A DNA stretch of 64,000 bases. Origin: Prevotella sp. GTDB lineage: Bacteria > Bacteroidota > Bacteroidia > Bacteroidales > Bacteroidaceae. The DNA is taken from NCBI GenBank assembly GCA_017449495.1, contig JAFTFO010000010.1, forward strand, positions 30,354-94,353. The letters are read 5' to 3'. Of the stretch, positions 24,659 through 34,210 are shown one piece after another. Both the position numbers and the translations under genes were made by a program. The notes below the pieces were generated by a model that saw only the letters and a program-made list of their open reading frames with translations, was not told where the DNA came from and searched no databases. Position 1 is the first letter of the stretch. Each line of letters opens with the position of its first letter.

Positions 24659-25615
24659 ATGAGCGTAACGGAACTAATCCATCAAGATAAGACGGCGAGG
24701 CGGTTCTCGTTTGAGGTGCTGCCGCCGCTGAAAGGGACGGGCACGGACAGGCTGTTTGCCGACATCGACAAACTGCGGGAGTTCGACCCTGCCTACATCA
24801 ACATCACCACCCACCACTCGGAGTTCGTGTACCGCGAACTGGCGAACGGACAGTTTGAGCGGCAGCGCATCCGCCGCCGCCCAGGCACGGTGGCCATCGC
24901 CGCTGCCATCCAGCAGCGCTACAACATCCCTGTGCAGCCCCACGTGATCTGCAGCGGCGCCACCATCGAGGACATCGAGTACGAACTGCTCGACCTGCAG
25001 TTCCTCGGCATCAGCGACCTGTTACTGCTGCGCGGCGACAAGGCGAAGGAGGACAGCCGCTTCGTGCCGACGCCTGGCGGTCACAGTCACACGACAGACC
25101 TGATCCGACAGGTGAAGCGCTTCAACGAGGGCTTCTTTGCCGACGGCACCCCCATCAAGAACCCCGGCAGGGCGTTCGACTACGGGGTGGCCTGCTATCC
25201 CGAGAAGCACGAGGAGGCGCCAAATTTGGAGATGGATATGGAGTACCTGAAGGAGAAACAGGAACTGGGGGCGCAGTACGCCGTGACCCAACTGTTCTTC
25301 GACAACCAGAAATACTTCGAGTTCGTCGAGAAGGCGCGAGGCATGGGCATCACCATCCCCCTCATCCCCGGCATCAAGCCCTTTGCGAAACTCTCGCAAC
25401 TGACTGTGGTGCCGAAGACCTTCCATTGCGACATTCCCGAGGCGCTGGCCAAGGAGATCGTGAAGTGCAAGAGCGACGAGGATGCCCGTCAGCTGGGCAT
25501 CGAGTGGACTACGGAGCAGTGCCGCGAGCTCTACCAGCACGGGGTGCAGAACATTCATTTCTACACGGTCTCGGCCGTCGACAGCGTCGCAGCCGTCGCA
25601 AAGAAATTATTATGA
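24659..25615 (+). CDS. metF: 5,10-methylenetetrahydrofolate reductase
   Basis: Reduces methylene-THF to methyl-THF, the methyl donor for methionine synthase; a FAD-dependent TIM barrel. The 318-residue product has RRFSFEVLPPLKG (FEV(F/L)PP-type start), NITTHHS, PVQPHVICSGA, LLLLRGDKA, FDYGVACYPEKHEEAP, and AVTQLFFDNQKYFEF as family loops. ATG 24659 is chosen because the longer frame from 24494 lies upstream of the promoter. Its stop overlaps the start of holB by four bases (ATGA). This places a one-carbon gene at the head of a replication/RicT/GldH operon. Confidence 0.92.
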   Translation: MSVTELIHQDKTARRFSFEVLPPLKGTGTDRLFADIDKLREFDPAYINITTHHSEFVYRELANGQFERQRIRRRPGTVAIAAAIQQRYNIPVQPHVICSGATIEDIEYELLDLQFLGISDLLLLRGDKAKEDSRFVPTPGGHSHTTDLIRQVKRFNEGFFADGTPIKNPGRAFDYGVACYPEKHEEAPNLEMDMEYLKEKQELGAQYAVTQLFFDNQKYFEFVEKARGMGITIPLIPGIKPFAKLSQLTVVPKTFHCDIPEALAKEIVKCKSDEDARQLGIEWTTEQCRELYQHGVQNIHFYTVSAVDSVAAVAKKLL

Positions 25616-26724
25616 ATTGGAGTGAGGTGATAGGACAACAAGAGGCCAAGGAGCGGCTGATGCAGATGGTGAGAGAAGACCGTCTGCCCCACGCCATGAT
25701 GCTCTGCGGACCCTTGGGCACTGGCAAGATGGCGCTGGCAATCGCCTTCGCCTGCCAACTGCTCGATGACGGCAAGCAGTCGTCGAGGGCCATGCTCGAC
25801 AAGTTGGAGCACCCCGACCTGCACTTCACCTACCCCACCATCAAGCTGCCGTCGATGAAGAGCGACTATAAGCCCGTGAGCGACGACTTCGCCAAGGAGT
25901 GGCACGAGCTGGTGATGCAAGGGCCCTACTTCACCATGGAGCAATGGATGGAGGCTATGGGCGGCGAGAATCAGCAGGCCATCATCACCGCCGGCGAAAG
26001 CGACGACCTTGTCAGGAAGCTGTCACTCAAGTCAAGCCAAGGCGGCTATAAGGTGAGCATCGTCTGGCTACCAGAGCGCATGAACATCGAGTGCGCCAAC
26101 AAACTGCTGAAGCTCATCGAGGAACCGCCCCAGCAGACCGTGTTCATCATGGTCTCGGAGGAGCCCGAGAAACTGTTGGAGACCATTCGCAGCCGTGTGC
26201 AGCGCATCGATATCAAGAAGACCGATACCGAGGACATCCGACAGGCGCTCATCGAGCGCAGGGGAATCGACGAGGAGAACGCACGTCGCATCAGCCGTCT
26301 GGCCAATGGCAACTGGCTGGCTGCCGTCGAGGAGCTACAGGCCGACTCGGAGCGGGGACTCTTCCTCGACATGTACAAGTCGCTGATGCGACTGGCCTAC
26401 CAGCGGAAGATTAAGGACCTGCGCAAGTGGAGCGAGCAGATGGCGGCCATGGGACGAGAGAAGCAGAAGCGCTGGCTCACCTACTTCCTCCGCATGACGC
26501 GGGAGAACTTCATGTATAACTTCCAGGAGGAAGACCTGAACTACATGACTTCGGAGGAGGAGGCTTTCGCCAGCAACTTCGCCCGCTTCGTGAACGAGGG
26601 CAATGTCATGCCTATCAGCGACCTGGCCAACCTGGCCATCCGCGACATCGGACAGAACGCCAACGCGAAGATCGTGTTCTTCGACCTCGCCCTACAAATG
26701 ATTGTGTTGCTGTTGCAGAAATGA
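25612..26724 (+). CDS. holB: DNA polymerase III delta' subunit-like clamp loader protein
   Basis: Encodes 370 residues with an AAA+ start MNWSEVIGQQEAKERL, a Walker A-like GPLGTGKMA (Lys-Met in place of Lys-Thr/Ser), NIECANKLLKLIEEPPQQTVF and RSRVQRI as the SRC-like sensor. delta' lacks a normal ATP site in many bacteria, which fits the altered P-loop. The C-terminal half is the helical collar domain. The start overlaps metF by four bases; an upstream start would lie inside metF. Followed 28 bases later by ricT, as in other Bacteroidota. Confidence 0.85.
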   Translation: MNWSEVIGQQEAKERLMQMVREDRLPHAMMLCGPLGTGKMALAIAFACQLLDDGKQSSRAMLDKLEHPDLHFTYPTIKLPSMKSDYKPVSDDFAKEWHELVMQGPYFTMEQWMEAMGGENQQAIITAGESDDLVRKLSLKSSQGGYKVSIVWLPERMNIECANKLLKLIEEPPQQTVFIMVSEEPEKLLETIRSRVQRIDIKKTDTEDIRQALIERRGIDEENARRISRLANGNWLAAVEELQADSERGLFLDMYKSLMRLAYQRKIKDLRKWSEQMAAMGREKQKRWLTYFLRMTRENFMYNFQEEDLNYMTSEEEAFASNFARFVNEGNVMPISDLANLAIRDIGQNANAKIVFFDLALQMIVLLLQK

Positions 26725-26752
26725 GAAGTGAGATATTAGAAATACAATATAA

Positions 26753-27916
26753 ATGGAGAAGACTAAAGAACTACCAGTGAAAGTGGGCTGCGACAGAGGT
26801 CTGTGCCATCAGGCCGTAGGCCGACAGGACAGGCAACTGAACACCTATGACTGGCTGGCCGACGTGCCGGGCAACGTAGATACGACCGACCTCGTGGAGG
26901 TGCAGTTCAAACATACCCGTAAGGGATACTACCACAACGTGAACAAACTCGACCTGAAGAAGGGCGACGTGGTGGCCGTCGAGGCCAGCCCAGGCCACGA
27001 TATCGGTGTCGTCACCCTCACAGGCCGCCTCGTAAAGCTACAGCTGAAGAAGGCCAACCTGAAGTCGACCGACGATATCAAACGCATCTATCGCATCGCC
27101 CGTCCGACAGACATGGACAAGTTCCGTGAGGCCAAGGCCCGCGAACATGCTACGATGATCGAGAGCCGAAAGATTGCCAAGGGTCTCGGACTGGACATGA
27201 AGATTGGCGACGTGGAGTATCAGGGTGATGGCAACAAAGCCATCTTCTACTATATCGCCGACGGCCGAGTGGACTTCCGCCAGCTGATCAAAGACCTGGC
27301 CGCCGCCTTCCACGTGAGGATCGAGATGAAACAGATCGGCGCCCGTCAGGAAGCAGGCCGTATCGGAGGAACGGGTCCCTGTGGCCGTGAGCTCTGCTGT
27401 GCCACGTGGATGAAGAACTTCGTCTCGGTGAGCACCAGTGCCGCCCGCTTCCAGGACATCTCGCTCAATCCCCAGAAGCTGGCTGGCATGTGCGCCAAGC
27501 TGAAGTGCTGCCTGAACTACGAGGTCGACGACTATATCGAAGCCGGCAAGCGGATGCCTGGCCGCGAGACGGTGTTACAGACACAAGACGGCGACTACCA
27601 TCTCTTCAAGTCAGACATCTTAGCAGGACTTGTGACCTACTCTACAGACAAGAATATCGCCGCCAACCTCCAGACTATCACGGCAGCCCATGCCCGTGAG
27701 GTGATCGAGATGAACCGCCGGGGCGAGAAGCCGCTGACACTCTCAGAGGAGGAAGAGGGCAACAAGTCCGTAGAGAAGCCCCACAACGTAGACTTGGCTG
27801 GCGGTGACATCAGTCGCTTCGACAAGGCCAAGAAGAAAAAGAAGAAAAAGAAGTCGGGCAATCGCCAAAACGATACTCGTAACACAGAAAGTCACGACGA
27901 GAGCCATGCAGAATAA
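26753..27916 (+). CDS. ricT: RicT-like PSP1-domain iron-sulfur regulatory protein
   Basis: Encodes 387 residues. The PSP1 core has VEVQFKHTRKGYYHN, FYYIADGRVDFRQLIKDLA and RIEMKQIGARQEAG, and the cysteine clusters GTGPCGRELCCATWM and MCAKLKCCLNYE are the proposed Fe-S ligands. In Bacillus, RicT with RicA and RicF affects RNA processing; in Bacteroidota its partner set is unclear. A Lys-rich run (KAKKKKKKKKSGN) near the C-terminus is typical of the group. The gene lies between holB and gldH in one operon and overlaps gldH by 11 bases. Confidence 0.85.
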   Translation: MEKTKELPVKVGCDRGLCHQAVGRQDRQLNTYDWLADVPGNVDTTDLVEVQFKHTRKGYYHNVNKLDLKKGDVVAVEASPGHDIGVVTLTGRLVKLQLKKANLKSTDDIKRIYRIARPTDMDKFREAKAREHATMIESRKIAKGLGLDMKIGDVEYQGDGNKAIFYYIADGRVDFRQLIKDLAAAFHVRIEMKQIGARQEAGRIGGTGPCGRELCCATWMKNFVSVSTSAARFQDISLNPQKLAGMCAKLKCCLNYEVDDYIEAGKRMPGRETVLQTQDGDYHLFKSDILAGLVTYSTDKNIAANLQTITAAHAREVIEMNRRGEKPLTLSEEEEGNKSVEKPHNVDLAGGDISRFDKAKKKKKKKKSGNRQNDTRNTESHDESHAE

Positions 27917-28373
27917 GCCGTTTGTCATTGTCGGCCTGCTCGCTTTGCTCACCCTCTGTGGCTGCCAACAGCAGGTCGCCTACCATCAGTTCAGACATAT
28001 CTATGAACCGGGATGGGACAAGACCGACACATTGCATTTCGACATCAAGCCTCTGTCTGAAGACGGTGCCTACCGTCTCGATGCCGAGTTGCGCACCGAC
28101 AAAGACTATCCCTTCCAGCAACTGACCATCCAGATCGAGCAGACGGTCTATCCCTCAAAGGAGAGGCATCACGATGTGATCGCCTGCAATCTTGTGAGTG
28201 AGGAGGGTGTCATCGGTGGCGACGGCATCAGCTATTTCCAATATCAGTTCCATGTACGTGACTTCGACCTGCACCAAGGAGACTCCATACACATCAGCCT
28301 GACACACAACATGAAGCGTGAGATCATGCCTGGAGTGACTGACGTGGGGGTACGCTTGTCACGTCCGCACTAA
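27906..28373 (+). CDS. gldH: Gliding motility lipoprotein GldH
   Basis: Encodes 155 residues starting MQNKPFVIVGLLALLTLCGC with a lipobox at LCGC. The body has beta-rich motifs HQFRHIYEPGWDKTDTLHF, QLTIQIEQTVYPSKE and a final SISLTHNMKREIMPGVTDVGVRL-type region characteristic of GldH. In gliding Bacteroidota it belongs to the Gld envelope complex; non-gliding relatives keep it, often beside ricT. The start is the ATG inside the ricT end; a longer frame at 27804 overlaps ricT more and has no lipobox at its start. Confidence 0.85.
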   Translation: MQNKPFVIVGLLALLTLCGCQQQVAYHQFRHIYEPGWDKTDTLHFDIKPLSEDGAYRLDAELRTDKDYPFQQLTIQIEQTVYPSKERHHDVIACNLVSEEGVIGGDGISYFQYQFHVRDFDLHQGDSIHISLTHNMKREIMPGVTDVGVRLSRPH

Positions 28374-29831
28374 ATTCCTGCCAGCGTCGATACGGAGGAA
28401 GATAAACAAGAGTAAGGTAAAGCCCCATAACGACGAGCCGCCATAACTGAAGAACGGCAGCGGTATACCGATCACCGGCGTCAGGCCCAGCACCATGCCG
28501 ACATTGATGAACACGTGGAACAGGAAGATGCTCAACACACAATAGCCATAGATGCGCCCAAAGGCATGAGGTTGTCGCTCCGCCAGTTGGATCAACCGCA
28601 GGATGAGTGCCAGGAACAGCCCCAGCACGCCAGCAGAACCTAAGAATCCTTCCTCCTCGCCAACAGTACAGAAGATGAAGTCCGTATCCTGCTCAGGTAC
28701 AAACTTCAGCTTTGTCTGGGTACCATTCAGGAAGCCCTTGCCTCTCAGGCCACCAGAGCCGATGGCTATCTCACTCTGATGCACGTTATAGCCAGCACCC
28801 TTCAGGTCTTCCTCCAGTCCCAACAACACGTTGATACGTACCCGCTGATGGGGCTGCATCATGTTGTTGAGTACATAGTCGGCACCACTATAGAACACCA
28901 GCGATCCCAGGGCGAAGGCCGCTATCCACAGGTAGTTACGAATGCGCGTAGACAACCACAACCAGACAAGATAGCCGATCAACACCCCGCAGGCGACCAC
29001 CATGACCGTTGTGATGTCGAAGGGGATGACATAGAGCGAGACCAACAACAGCAACAATGAGGATCCGACGCTGCCCGCCAGGAACTGGAATGCCCGCTGC
29101 CGGTCCTTACAATAAACCCACACCATGATAGAAGAGAACAACATGATCATCAGCAGGACAGAGAAGCGTCCTACTGAGGTCGGCGTGTACCATATCATCA
29201 CGTCGGCATAACGGATGCCAACGACAAAATACACCACCATCGCCACGCCCGTCAGCAGCACGCTGCCTGGCATACCCTCCCGATAAAGCATCAGGAAGAA
29301 AGAAAGATAAACCAGAGCCGAGCCCGTCTCATGCTGGAGGACGATAAATATCATCGGCACAAAGATAATGACGAGTGCAGCTGCAAAGTGCTTCCACTTG
29401 TGGATATCGTAGCCGTAGATACTCATAAGCTTCGCCAAGGCGAGGGCCGTAGCGAACTTCGCGAACTCAGCCGGCTGTAGGCGTAACGGCCCTAACACAA
29501 GCCATGATCGGGAGCCTTTGATAGAGTGCGGATTGAAGATCGTACCGAAGAGCAACACGAGCAGCACGCCGAAGATGATAAATGCAAACATCTCATAGTA
29601 ACGGTCGTCGGTCATCAGCAACACAAAGCCCAGCACGATGGAAGTGCCTATCCAGATAATCTGCATGCCCGAGCGAGTGTCGAGACTGAAGATGTCCGTT
29701 TCGGCGTATGAGTAGCTGGCCCCACAGACACTCATCCACCCTAAAGTGAGTAATCCTAAGTAGATCAGGATTGTCCACCAGTCCAGTGAGCGCAGCACGC
29801 CTTTATGTTGTCTATCTGTCGGATGTGCCAT
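28359..29831 (-). CDS. rodA: Rod shape-determining protein RodA (SEDS glycosyltransferase)
   Basis: A 490-residue SEDS protein with about ten to twelve membrane helices. SEDS marks include GSRSWLVLGPLRLQPAEFAK, VQGGLR-like GSGGLRGKGFLNGTQTKLKFVPEQDTDF (shown in parts), AGNN-type C-terminal segments and GIPLPFFSYGGSS. It polymerises lipid II with PBP2 (mrdA) for side-wall growth. Its start overlaps the mrdA end by 20 bases, and its end converges on gldH by 15 bases. Last gene of the purH-mre operon. Confidence 0.92.
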   Translation of the reverse strand: MAHPTDRQHKGVLRSLDWWTILIYLGLLTLGWMSVCGASYSYAETDIFSLDTRSGMQIIWIGTSIVLGFVLLMTDDRYYEMFAFIIFGVLLVLLFGTIFNPHSIKGSRSWLVLGPLRLQPAEFAKFATALALAKLMSIYGYDIHKWKHFAAALVIIFVPMIFIVLQHETGSALVYLSFFLMLYREGMPGSVLLTGVAMVVYFVVGIRYADVMIWYTPTSVGRFSVLLMIMLFSSIMVWVYCKDRQRAFQFLAGSVGSSLLLLLVSLYVIPFDITTVMVVACGVLIGYLVWLWLSTRIRNYLWIAAFALGSLVFYSGADYVLNNMMQPHQRVRINVLLGLEEDLKGAGYNVHQSEIAIGSGGLRGKGFLNGTQTKLKFVPEQDTDFIFCTVGEEEGFLGSAGVLGLFLALILRLIQLAERQPHAFGRIYGYCVLSIFLFHVFINVGMVLGLTPVIGIPLPFFSYGGSSLWGFTLLLFIFLRIDAGRNLVRT

Positions 29832-31665
29832 AATTGATTCTCTTTTCCTGTATTGACTGAGCCCTTGCCTCCGAAGCCTCCGAGAGCTTGCCCTTGAGAT
29901 ACTGCTCCATAATCAGACCGCCGATGGGCACACCATAAGTAGCACCCCATCCACCATTCTCGACATACACCGCCACGGCAATCTTCGGCTCATCCATCGG
30001 AGCAAAGCCCATAAACACCGAGTGGTCGTGACCTTTGTTCTGGGCCGTACCCGTCTTGCCACAGGCCATGAAATCATACTTCGCCAGCTCATGACAAGTG
30101 CCGCCAAGAGCTGAGGACCGCATGCCCTGCACCACATAGTCGTAGGCCTCGCGGGTAGCCTTAGTATAATGTTTGCGTGTATAAGTGGTGTCAAGCGGCT
30201 CGCCCTCCACCTTCTTCACCACATGGGGTACGTAGTAGTAGCCACGGTTGGCGATGGTTGCCCCGAGGTTCGCAATCTGCAAGGGCGTAGCATTCACCTC
30301 GCCCTGTCCGATGGCGATGGAGATGACCGTCAACCCATTCCATGAGCCCTTATACGCCTTGTCATAGAACTGTGCATTAGGGATCATGCCACGCTTCTCA
30401 CCCGGTAAGTCGATACCCAGCGGATAACCGAAACCCATGCTGACCATATAGTCACGCCAGGTGTTCATCGCATTCTGGACGGTACCATACTTCGAGATAT
30501 TCGTGTTGATCATGTGGTAGAGTCCCCAACAGAAATAGCCGTTACACGACGTGCTGAGTGCCGGCACCAGTGGCAGTGGTGCCCCATGACCGTGACAGCC
30601 CACACGCAAGCCCCGGAACACGAAGCCATGACTGCAAGGATACATCGTCGAAGGCGTGATGACACCCTCGGTCATGAACGTCAGACCTTGGGTTGTCTTA
30701 AAGGTCGATCCTGGTGGATACTGACCCATGATACTACGGTTCAGTAAGGGCTTCCACACATCCTGTGCCAACATACGGTGGTTCTTCGAGCGTTGGCGCC
30801 CTACCATCATACGGGGATCATACGACGGTGACGACACCATACAAAGCACCTCGCCCGTCGATGGCTCGATGGCAACAATGCTGCCGATCTTGCCCTCCAT
30901 GAGCCGTTCACCCAGCATCTGCAGTTCTGCATCGATGCCGAGTGTCAGGTTCTTGCCCGGCTTGGCACGATGATCGAGTTCACCGTTCCTATACCGTCCC
31001 TGTACCCGGCCGTGAGCATCACGCAGCAGAATCTGAATACCTTTCTCGCCGCGTAACTGGGTCTCGTACTTCCGTTCCACGCCCAACTTGCCGATATAGT
31101 CGCCGGGCTGATAGTAGTCGTCCGCCTCTATGTCGGCTGGCGACACCTCTGCCACGTCGCCCAGCAGGTGGGCAGCCATGTTATACGTATACTGACGGAC
31201 GGTGCGCTTCTGCACATAGAAGCCGGGGAAACGGAACATTTTCTCCTGGAACACGCTGAAATCCTTGTCGCTGAGCTGACTCATGAACAGCTGCTGTGTA
31301 TAGGGAGAATAGCCGGGATTGCGGTTGCGGTCCTTCATCGTGGACATGCGACGGTCGAACTCGTCACGGGTGATGCCAAGGGTCTGACAGAACTCCAGCG
31401 TGTCGAGACGGTCACGCATCTCGTTCATCACCACCATGATGTCGTACGACGGTTGGTTGAACACCAGCAACTTGCCTTTGCGGTCGAGCATGTTGCCACG
31501 CGAAGGATACTCGATTTTCTTCAGGAAGGCGTTCGAGTCGGCGCTTTTCTTATAGTCGTCGCTCGTAATCTGGAGCATGAACAGACGAATGATATAGATG
31601 ATCACGATGGCCGTAGCCACCCCTCCAATCACAAAACGCCTATATGTCAGATCGTACTTCTTCAC
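29812..31665 (-). CDS. mrdA: Penicillin-binding protein 2, transpeptidase
   Basis: A 617-residue class B PBP with a single N-terminal anchor (about 10-32), the pedestal domain, and the transpeptidase core with PGSTFKTTQ (STFK, Ser near residue 320), SCN in STSCNGY, and KTGT in ACGKTGTAQN. Cross-links side-wall peptidoglycan with RodA. Positioned between mreD and rodA in the elongasome operon. No defect seen. Confidence 0.93.
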   Translation of the reverse strand: MKKYDLTYRRFVIGGVATAIVIIYIIRLFMLQITSDDYKKSADSNAFLKKIEYPSRGNMLDRKGKLLVFNQPSYDIMVVMNEMRDRLDTLEFCQTLGITRDEFDRRMSTMKDRNRNPGYSPYTQQLFMSQLSDKDFSVFQEKMFRFPGFYVQKRTVRQYTYNMAAHLLGDVAEVSPADIEADDYYQPGDYIGKLGVERKYETQLRGEKGIQILLRDAHGRVQGRYRNGELDHRAKPGKNLTLGIDAELQMLGERLMEGKIGSIVAIEPSTGEVLCMVSSPSYDPRMMVGRQRSKNHRMLAQDVWKPLLNRSIMGQYPPGSTFKTTQGLTFMTEGVITPSTMYPCSHGFVFRGLRVGCHGHGAPLPLVPALSTSCNGYFCWGLYHMINTNISKYGTVQNAMNTWRDYMVSMGFGYPLGIDLPGEKRGMIPNAQFYDKAYKGSWNGLTVISIAIGQGEVNATPLQIANLGATIANRGYYYVPHVVKKVEGEPLDTTYTRKHYTKATREAYDYVVQGMRSSALGGTCHELAKYDFMACGKTGTAQNKGHDHSVFMGFAPMDEPKIAVAVYVENGGWGATYGVPIGGLIMEQYLKGKLSEASEARAQSIQEKRINYGTSDR

Positions 31666-31685
31666 CCCATCCCCCTTTCAGCGCT

Positions 31686-32183
31686 TCATTTAGAGCGCAC
31701 ACTCTCTATAGCCAGCATCAGCACCAGCGTCAGGGCCGTGCTACAGATGGTACGCAGGAGCCACAGTTGCCAGTCGAAGAAATTGAAAGCTTCCAATATA
31801 AAGAACACCAGACAGTAGAACAGCGTCAGTATACCACTCAGCATACTGAACTTCCCCCACCCTAACGTGGCAGCAGACACCTCGAGGTTCTCTGCTGAAT
31901 CACGGGGAATGAAGAGCTCCACCAGATATGTCTGCAGCATGCCGATAAGCGTCAGGGAGCCTGCTGCCAGTCCGGGGGTGTTCGAGAAAATGTCGATGAG
32001 CAGTCCGAGAAAGAAACACCAGACAAGCACTTCGCCCTTCTCTGTGTTACGTTGGAAGGTGATGGCGAAGTAGACATACAATAGTGGCGTGGCCACATTC
32101 AGCAGCCACACGTGGTTCAGCACCAGCACCTGTACTAAGAGCAGCACCACAAACATCACCAATCTGTTCACTAACCGCGTCAT
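31686..32183 (-). CDS. mreD: Rod shape-determining protein MreD
   Basis: A 165-residue membrane protein with about five helices, starting MTRLVNRLVMFVVLLLVQVL. It matches MreD by size, hydrophobicity and its position between mreC and mrdA, with the short polar patch GLLIDIFSNTPGLAAGSLT. ATG 32183 follows the mreC stop directly; the earlier GTG start would overlap mreC. MreD helps MreBC positioning of the wall-synthesis complex. Confidence 0.85.
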   Translation of the reverse strand: MTRLVNRLVMFVVLLLVQVLVLNHVWLLNVATPLLYVYFAITFQRNTEKGEVLVWCFFLGLLIDIFSNTPGLAAGSLTLIGMLQTYLVELFIPRDSAENLEVSAATLGWGKFSMLSGILTLFYCLVFFILEAFNFFDWQLWLLRTICSTALTLVLMLAIESVRSK

Positions 32184-32184
32184 A

Positions 32185-33057
32185 TCACCTCTCACCACTA
32201 ATCTTGTTTATTGAATCCCTGGCAGCCTGTAACAGCGAGGCCCGCTCGGCAATGCTCTTGTCGCTAATCACCACGACGTCGCGCAGACTCATGAAATCCG
32301 TGCTCAGACGGATCTTCAGCTTGTACGACAGGCCATCACGCGAGTTATAAACCTGTTCTATCTTTCCCACTGACACCCCCGAGGGGAATATCGACGAGAA
32401 GCCACTGGTGACCACCCACTCGCCCAACTTGAACTTCGCATGGCGAGGCACATCCTCCACATACGCTACCGCAGGGTCGCCGCCATACCAGTGCAGATAG
32501 CCGAAATAACCCCTGTTACGGATGGCACAGCTGATGCGCGACGACGAGGCGTTTAGCACGGGAATCACCACCGAATAATGGTCGGACACAAGATAGACCA
32601 CACCCACGACGCCATTGCCACAGGCCACACCCATATCCACCTCCACGCCGTCGGCACGGCCTTTGTCGATGGTGATCAGATTCTCCTTGCTATCAAGCGA
32701 GTTGTCTACCACCTTCGCAGGAATCAGGTCATACTGACTCAGGAACTTCATCTCATTACGCTCCAACACGGTTGAGTCGTGTGTCAACTCCGTATAACGG
32801 CGCTTCAGCATGTCCACATGCTGTTCCAGCAGAAGATTACGCCTTGTCAGCTGCTCGTTGGCCTGCGACAGGGTGAAGAACTTCGTCGCCTCGCTCGTCC
32901 ACTCATACACCTTACCCGTCACGACGTTGGCAGATGTGAACCATACGCTTCCCTGATAGTTGTTGTACTGAAACAACAGAAAACCACTGACCACTTCCAA
33001 AAACACGAAAAGTAGCCAGTGATAGTAATCTTTCAGGAAATCCAGCAGGTTCCTCAT
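32185..33057 (-). CDS. mreC: Rod shape-determining protein MreC
   Basis: A 290-residue protein: an N-terminal membrane helix (LLFVFLEVVSGFLLF), a coiled coil (NEQLTRRNLLLEQHVDMLKRR), and a periplasmic beta-sandwich with DKGRADGVEVDMGVACGNGVVGVV and VVTSGFSSIFPSGVSVGKIE, the MreC signatures. It links MreB to PBP2/RodA. It begins at the base before the mreB stop. Confidence 0.92.
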   Translation of the reverse strand: MRNLLDFLKDYYHWLLFVFLEVVSGFLLFQYNNYQGSVWFTSANVVTGKVYEWTSEATKFFTLSQANEQLTRRNLLLEQHVDMLKRRYTELTHDSTVLERNEMKFLSQYDLIPAKVVDNSLDSKENLITIDKGRADGVEVDMGVACGNGVVGVVYLVSDHYSVVIPVLNASSSRISCAIRNRGYFGYLHWYGGDPAVAYVEDVPRHAKFKLGEWVVTSGFSSIFPSGVSVGKIEQVYNSRDGLSYKLKIRLSTDFMSLRDVVVISDKSIAERASLLQAARDSINKISGER

Positions 33058-34080
33058 TTAGCGCATCAGGAAGTTGAATCGGTCGAGATTCTTAAGGGCG
33101 ACGCCTGCACCCTTTGCCACACTGTGGAGGGGATCCTCAGGCACGTGGAAGGGGATGTGCATCTTATCCGTCAAACGCTTGTCAAGGCCGCGCAGCAGGG
33201 CACCGCCACCTGCCAGATAGATACCATTCTGCACAATGTCAGCATAGAGCTCTGGAGGCGTGTTCTCCAAGGCGGAGAGGACGGCGTTCTCAATCTTCGA
33301 CACGGTCTTATCCAGACAGTGGGCAATCTCCTGATAACATACAGGCACCTCCATCGGCAGGGCTGTGATACGGTTCGGGCCATGCACCACGAAGTCCTCG
33401 GGAGCCTCGTCGCCTAAGTCTGTCAGCGCCGAGCCCACATTGATCTTAATACGCTCGGCCATACGCTCACTCACCTTCACGTTGTGCTGACGGTACATAT
33501 ACTCCTGAATGTCAGCCGTCAGGTCGTCACCGGCCGTACGGATGGAGTTATTCGACACGATACCACCGAGTGAGATCACGGCAATCTCAGTAGAACCACC
33601 ACCGATATCCACGATCATGTTACCCTCCGGCGCCTCCACGTCGATACCAATACCAATGGCAGCAGCCATAGGCTCGAAAATCAGATACACGTCACGGCCG
33701 TCAGCATGCTCTGCTGAGTCACGCACGGCACGCAGCTCTACCTCCGTAGAACCAGAAGGCACGCCAATCACCATCCGCAGGGAGGGCGAGAACAGGCGGC
33801 TGCCCGAGTGTACCATCTTGATCAGTCCGCGCATCATCTGCTCACAGGCAGAGAAGTCGGCAATCACACCGTCTCTCAGCGGACGGATGGTACGGATGTT
33901 ATCGTGCGTCTTCTCATACATCATCTTCGCCTCGTTACCTACGGCGATCATCTTGTCGGTGCGACGATCCAGCGCCACTACCGAAGGCTCATCCACCACA
34001 ATCTTGTCATCGCTGATAATGATGGTGTTGGCTGTTCCCAGGTCCATTGCTATCTCCTGGACAAAACTAAAAAATCCCAT
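33058..34080 (-). CDS. mreB: Rod shape-determining actin-like protein MreB
   Basis: A 340-residue actin-like filament protein directing cell-wall insertion. Nucleotide-binding motifs are MDLGTANTIIISDD (phosphate 1), IVDIGGGSTEIAVISLGG (phosphate 2) and ILAGGGALLRGLD-type YLAGGGALLRG (adenosine). Length and motif set match MreB. It follows purH by 130 bases with no clear own promoter. Confidence 0.95.
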   Translation of the reverse strand: MGFFSFVQEIAMDLGTANTIIISDDKIVVDEPSVVALDRRTDKMIAVGNEAKMMYEKTHDNIRTIRPLRDGVIADFSACEQMMRGLIKMVHSGSRLFSPSLRMVIGVPSGSTEVELRAVRDSAEHADGRDVYLIFEPMAAAIGIGIDVEAPEGNMIVDIGGGSTEIAVISLGGIVSNNSIRTAGDDLTADIQEYMYRQHNVKVSERMAERIKINVGSALTDLGDEAPEDFVVHGPNRITALPMEVPVCYQEIAHCLDKTVSKIENAVLSALENTPPELYADIVQNGIYLAGGGALLRGLDKRLTDKMHIPFHVPEDPLHSVAKGAGVALKNLDRFNFLMR

Positions 34081-34210
34081 ACTATAACTTTGAACTAAAT
34101 AATATTCCTTCTTAAAACTAATTCCCGTAATAACTCGTAATTATGGTCAATTATGGCAATTCGTTTCCTTTATATTCATTGATGGTCAACGATGGCCATT
34201 CGTCTCCTTT
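34081..34210. repeat. Degenerate duplicated linker between purH and mreB
   Basis: Two similar blocks of the form ATGGTCAA-ATGGC-ATTCGT-TCCTTT repeat at about 34143-34173 and 34181-34211. No gene or promoter box was recognised. Confidence 0.45.
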
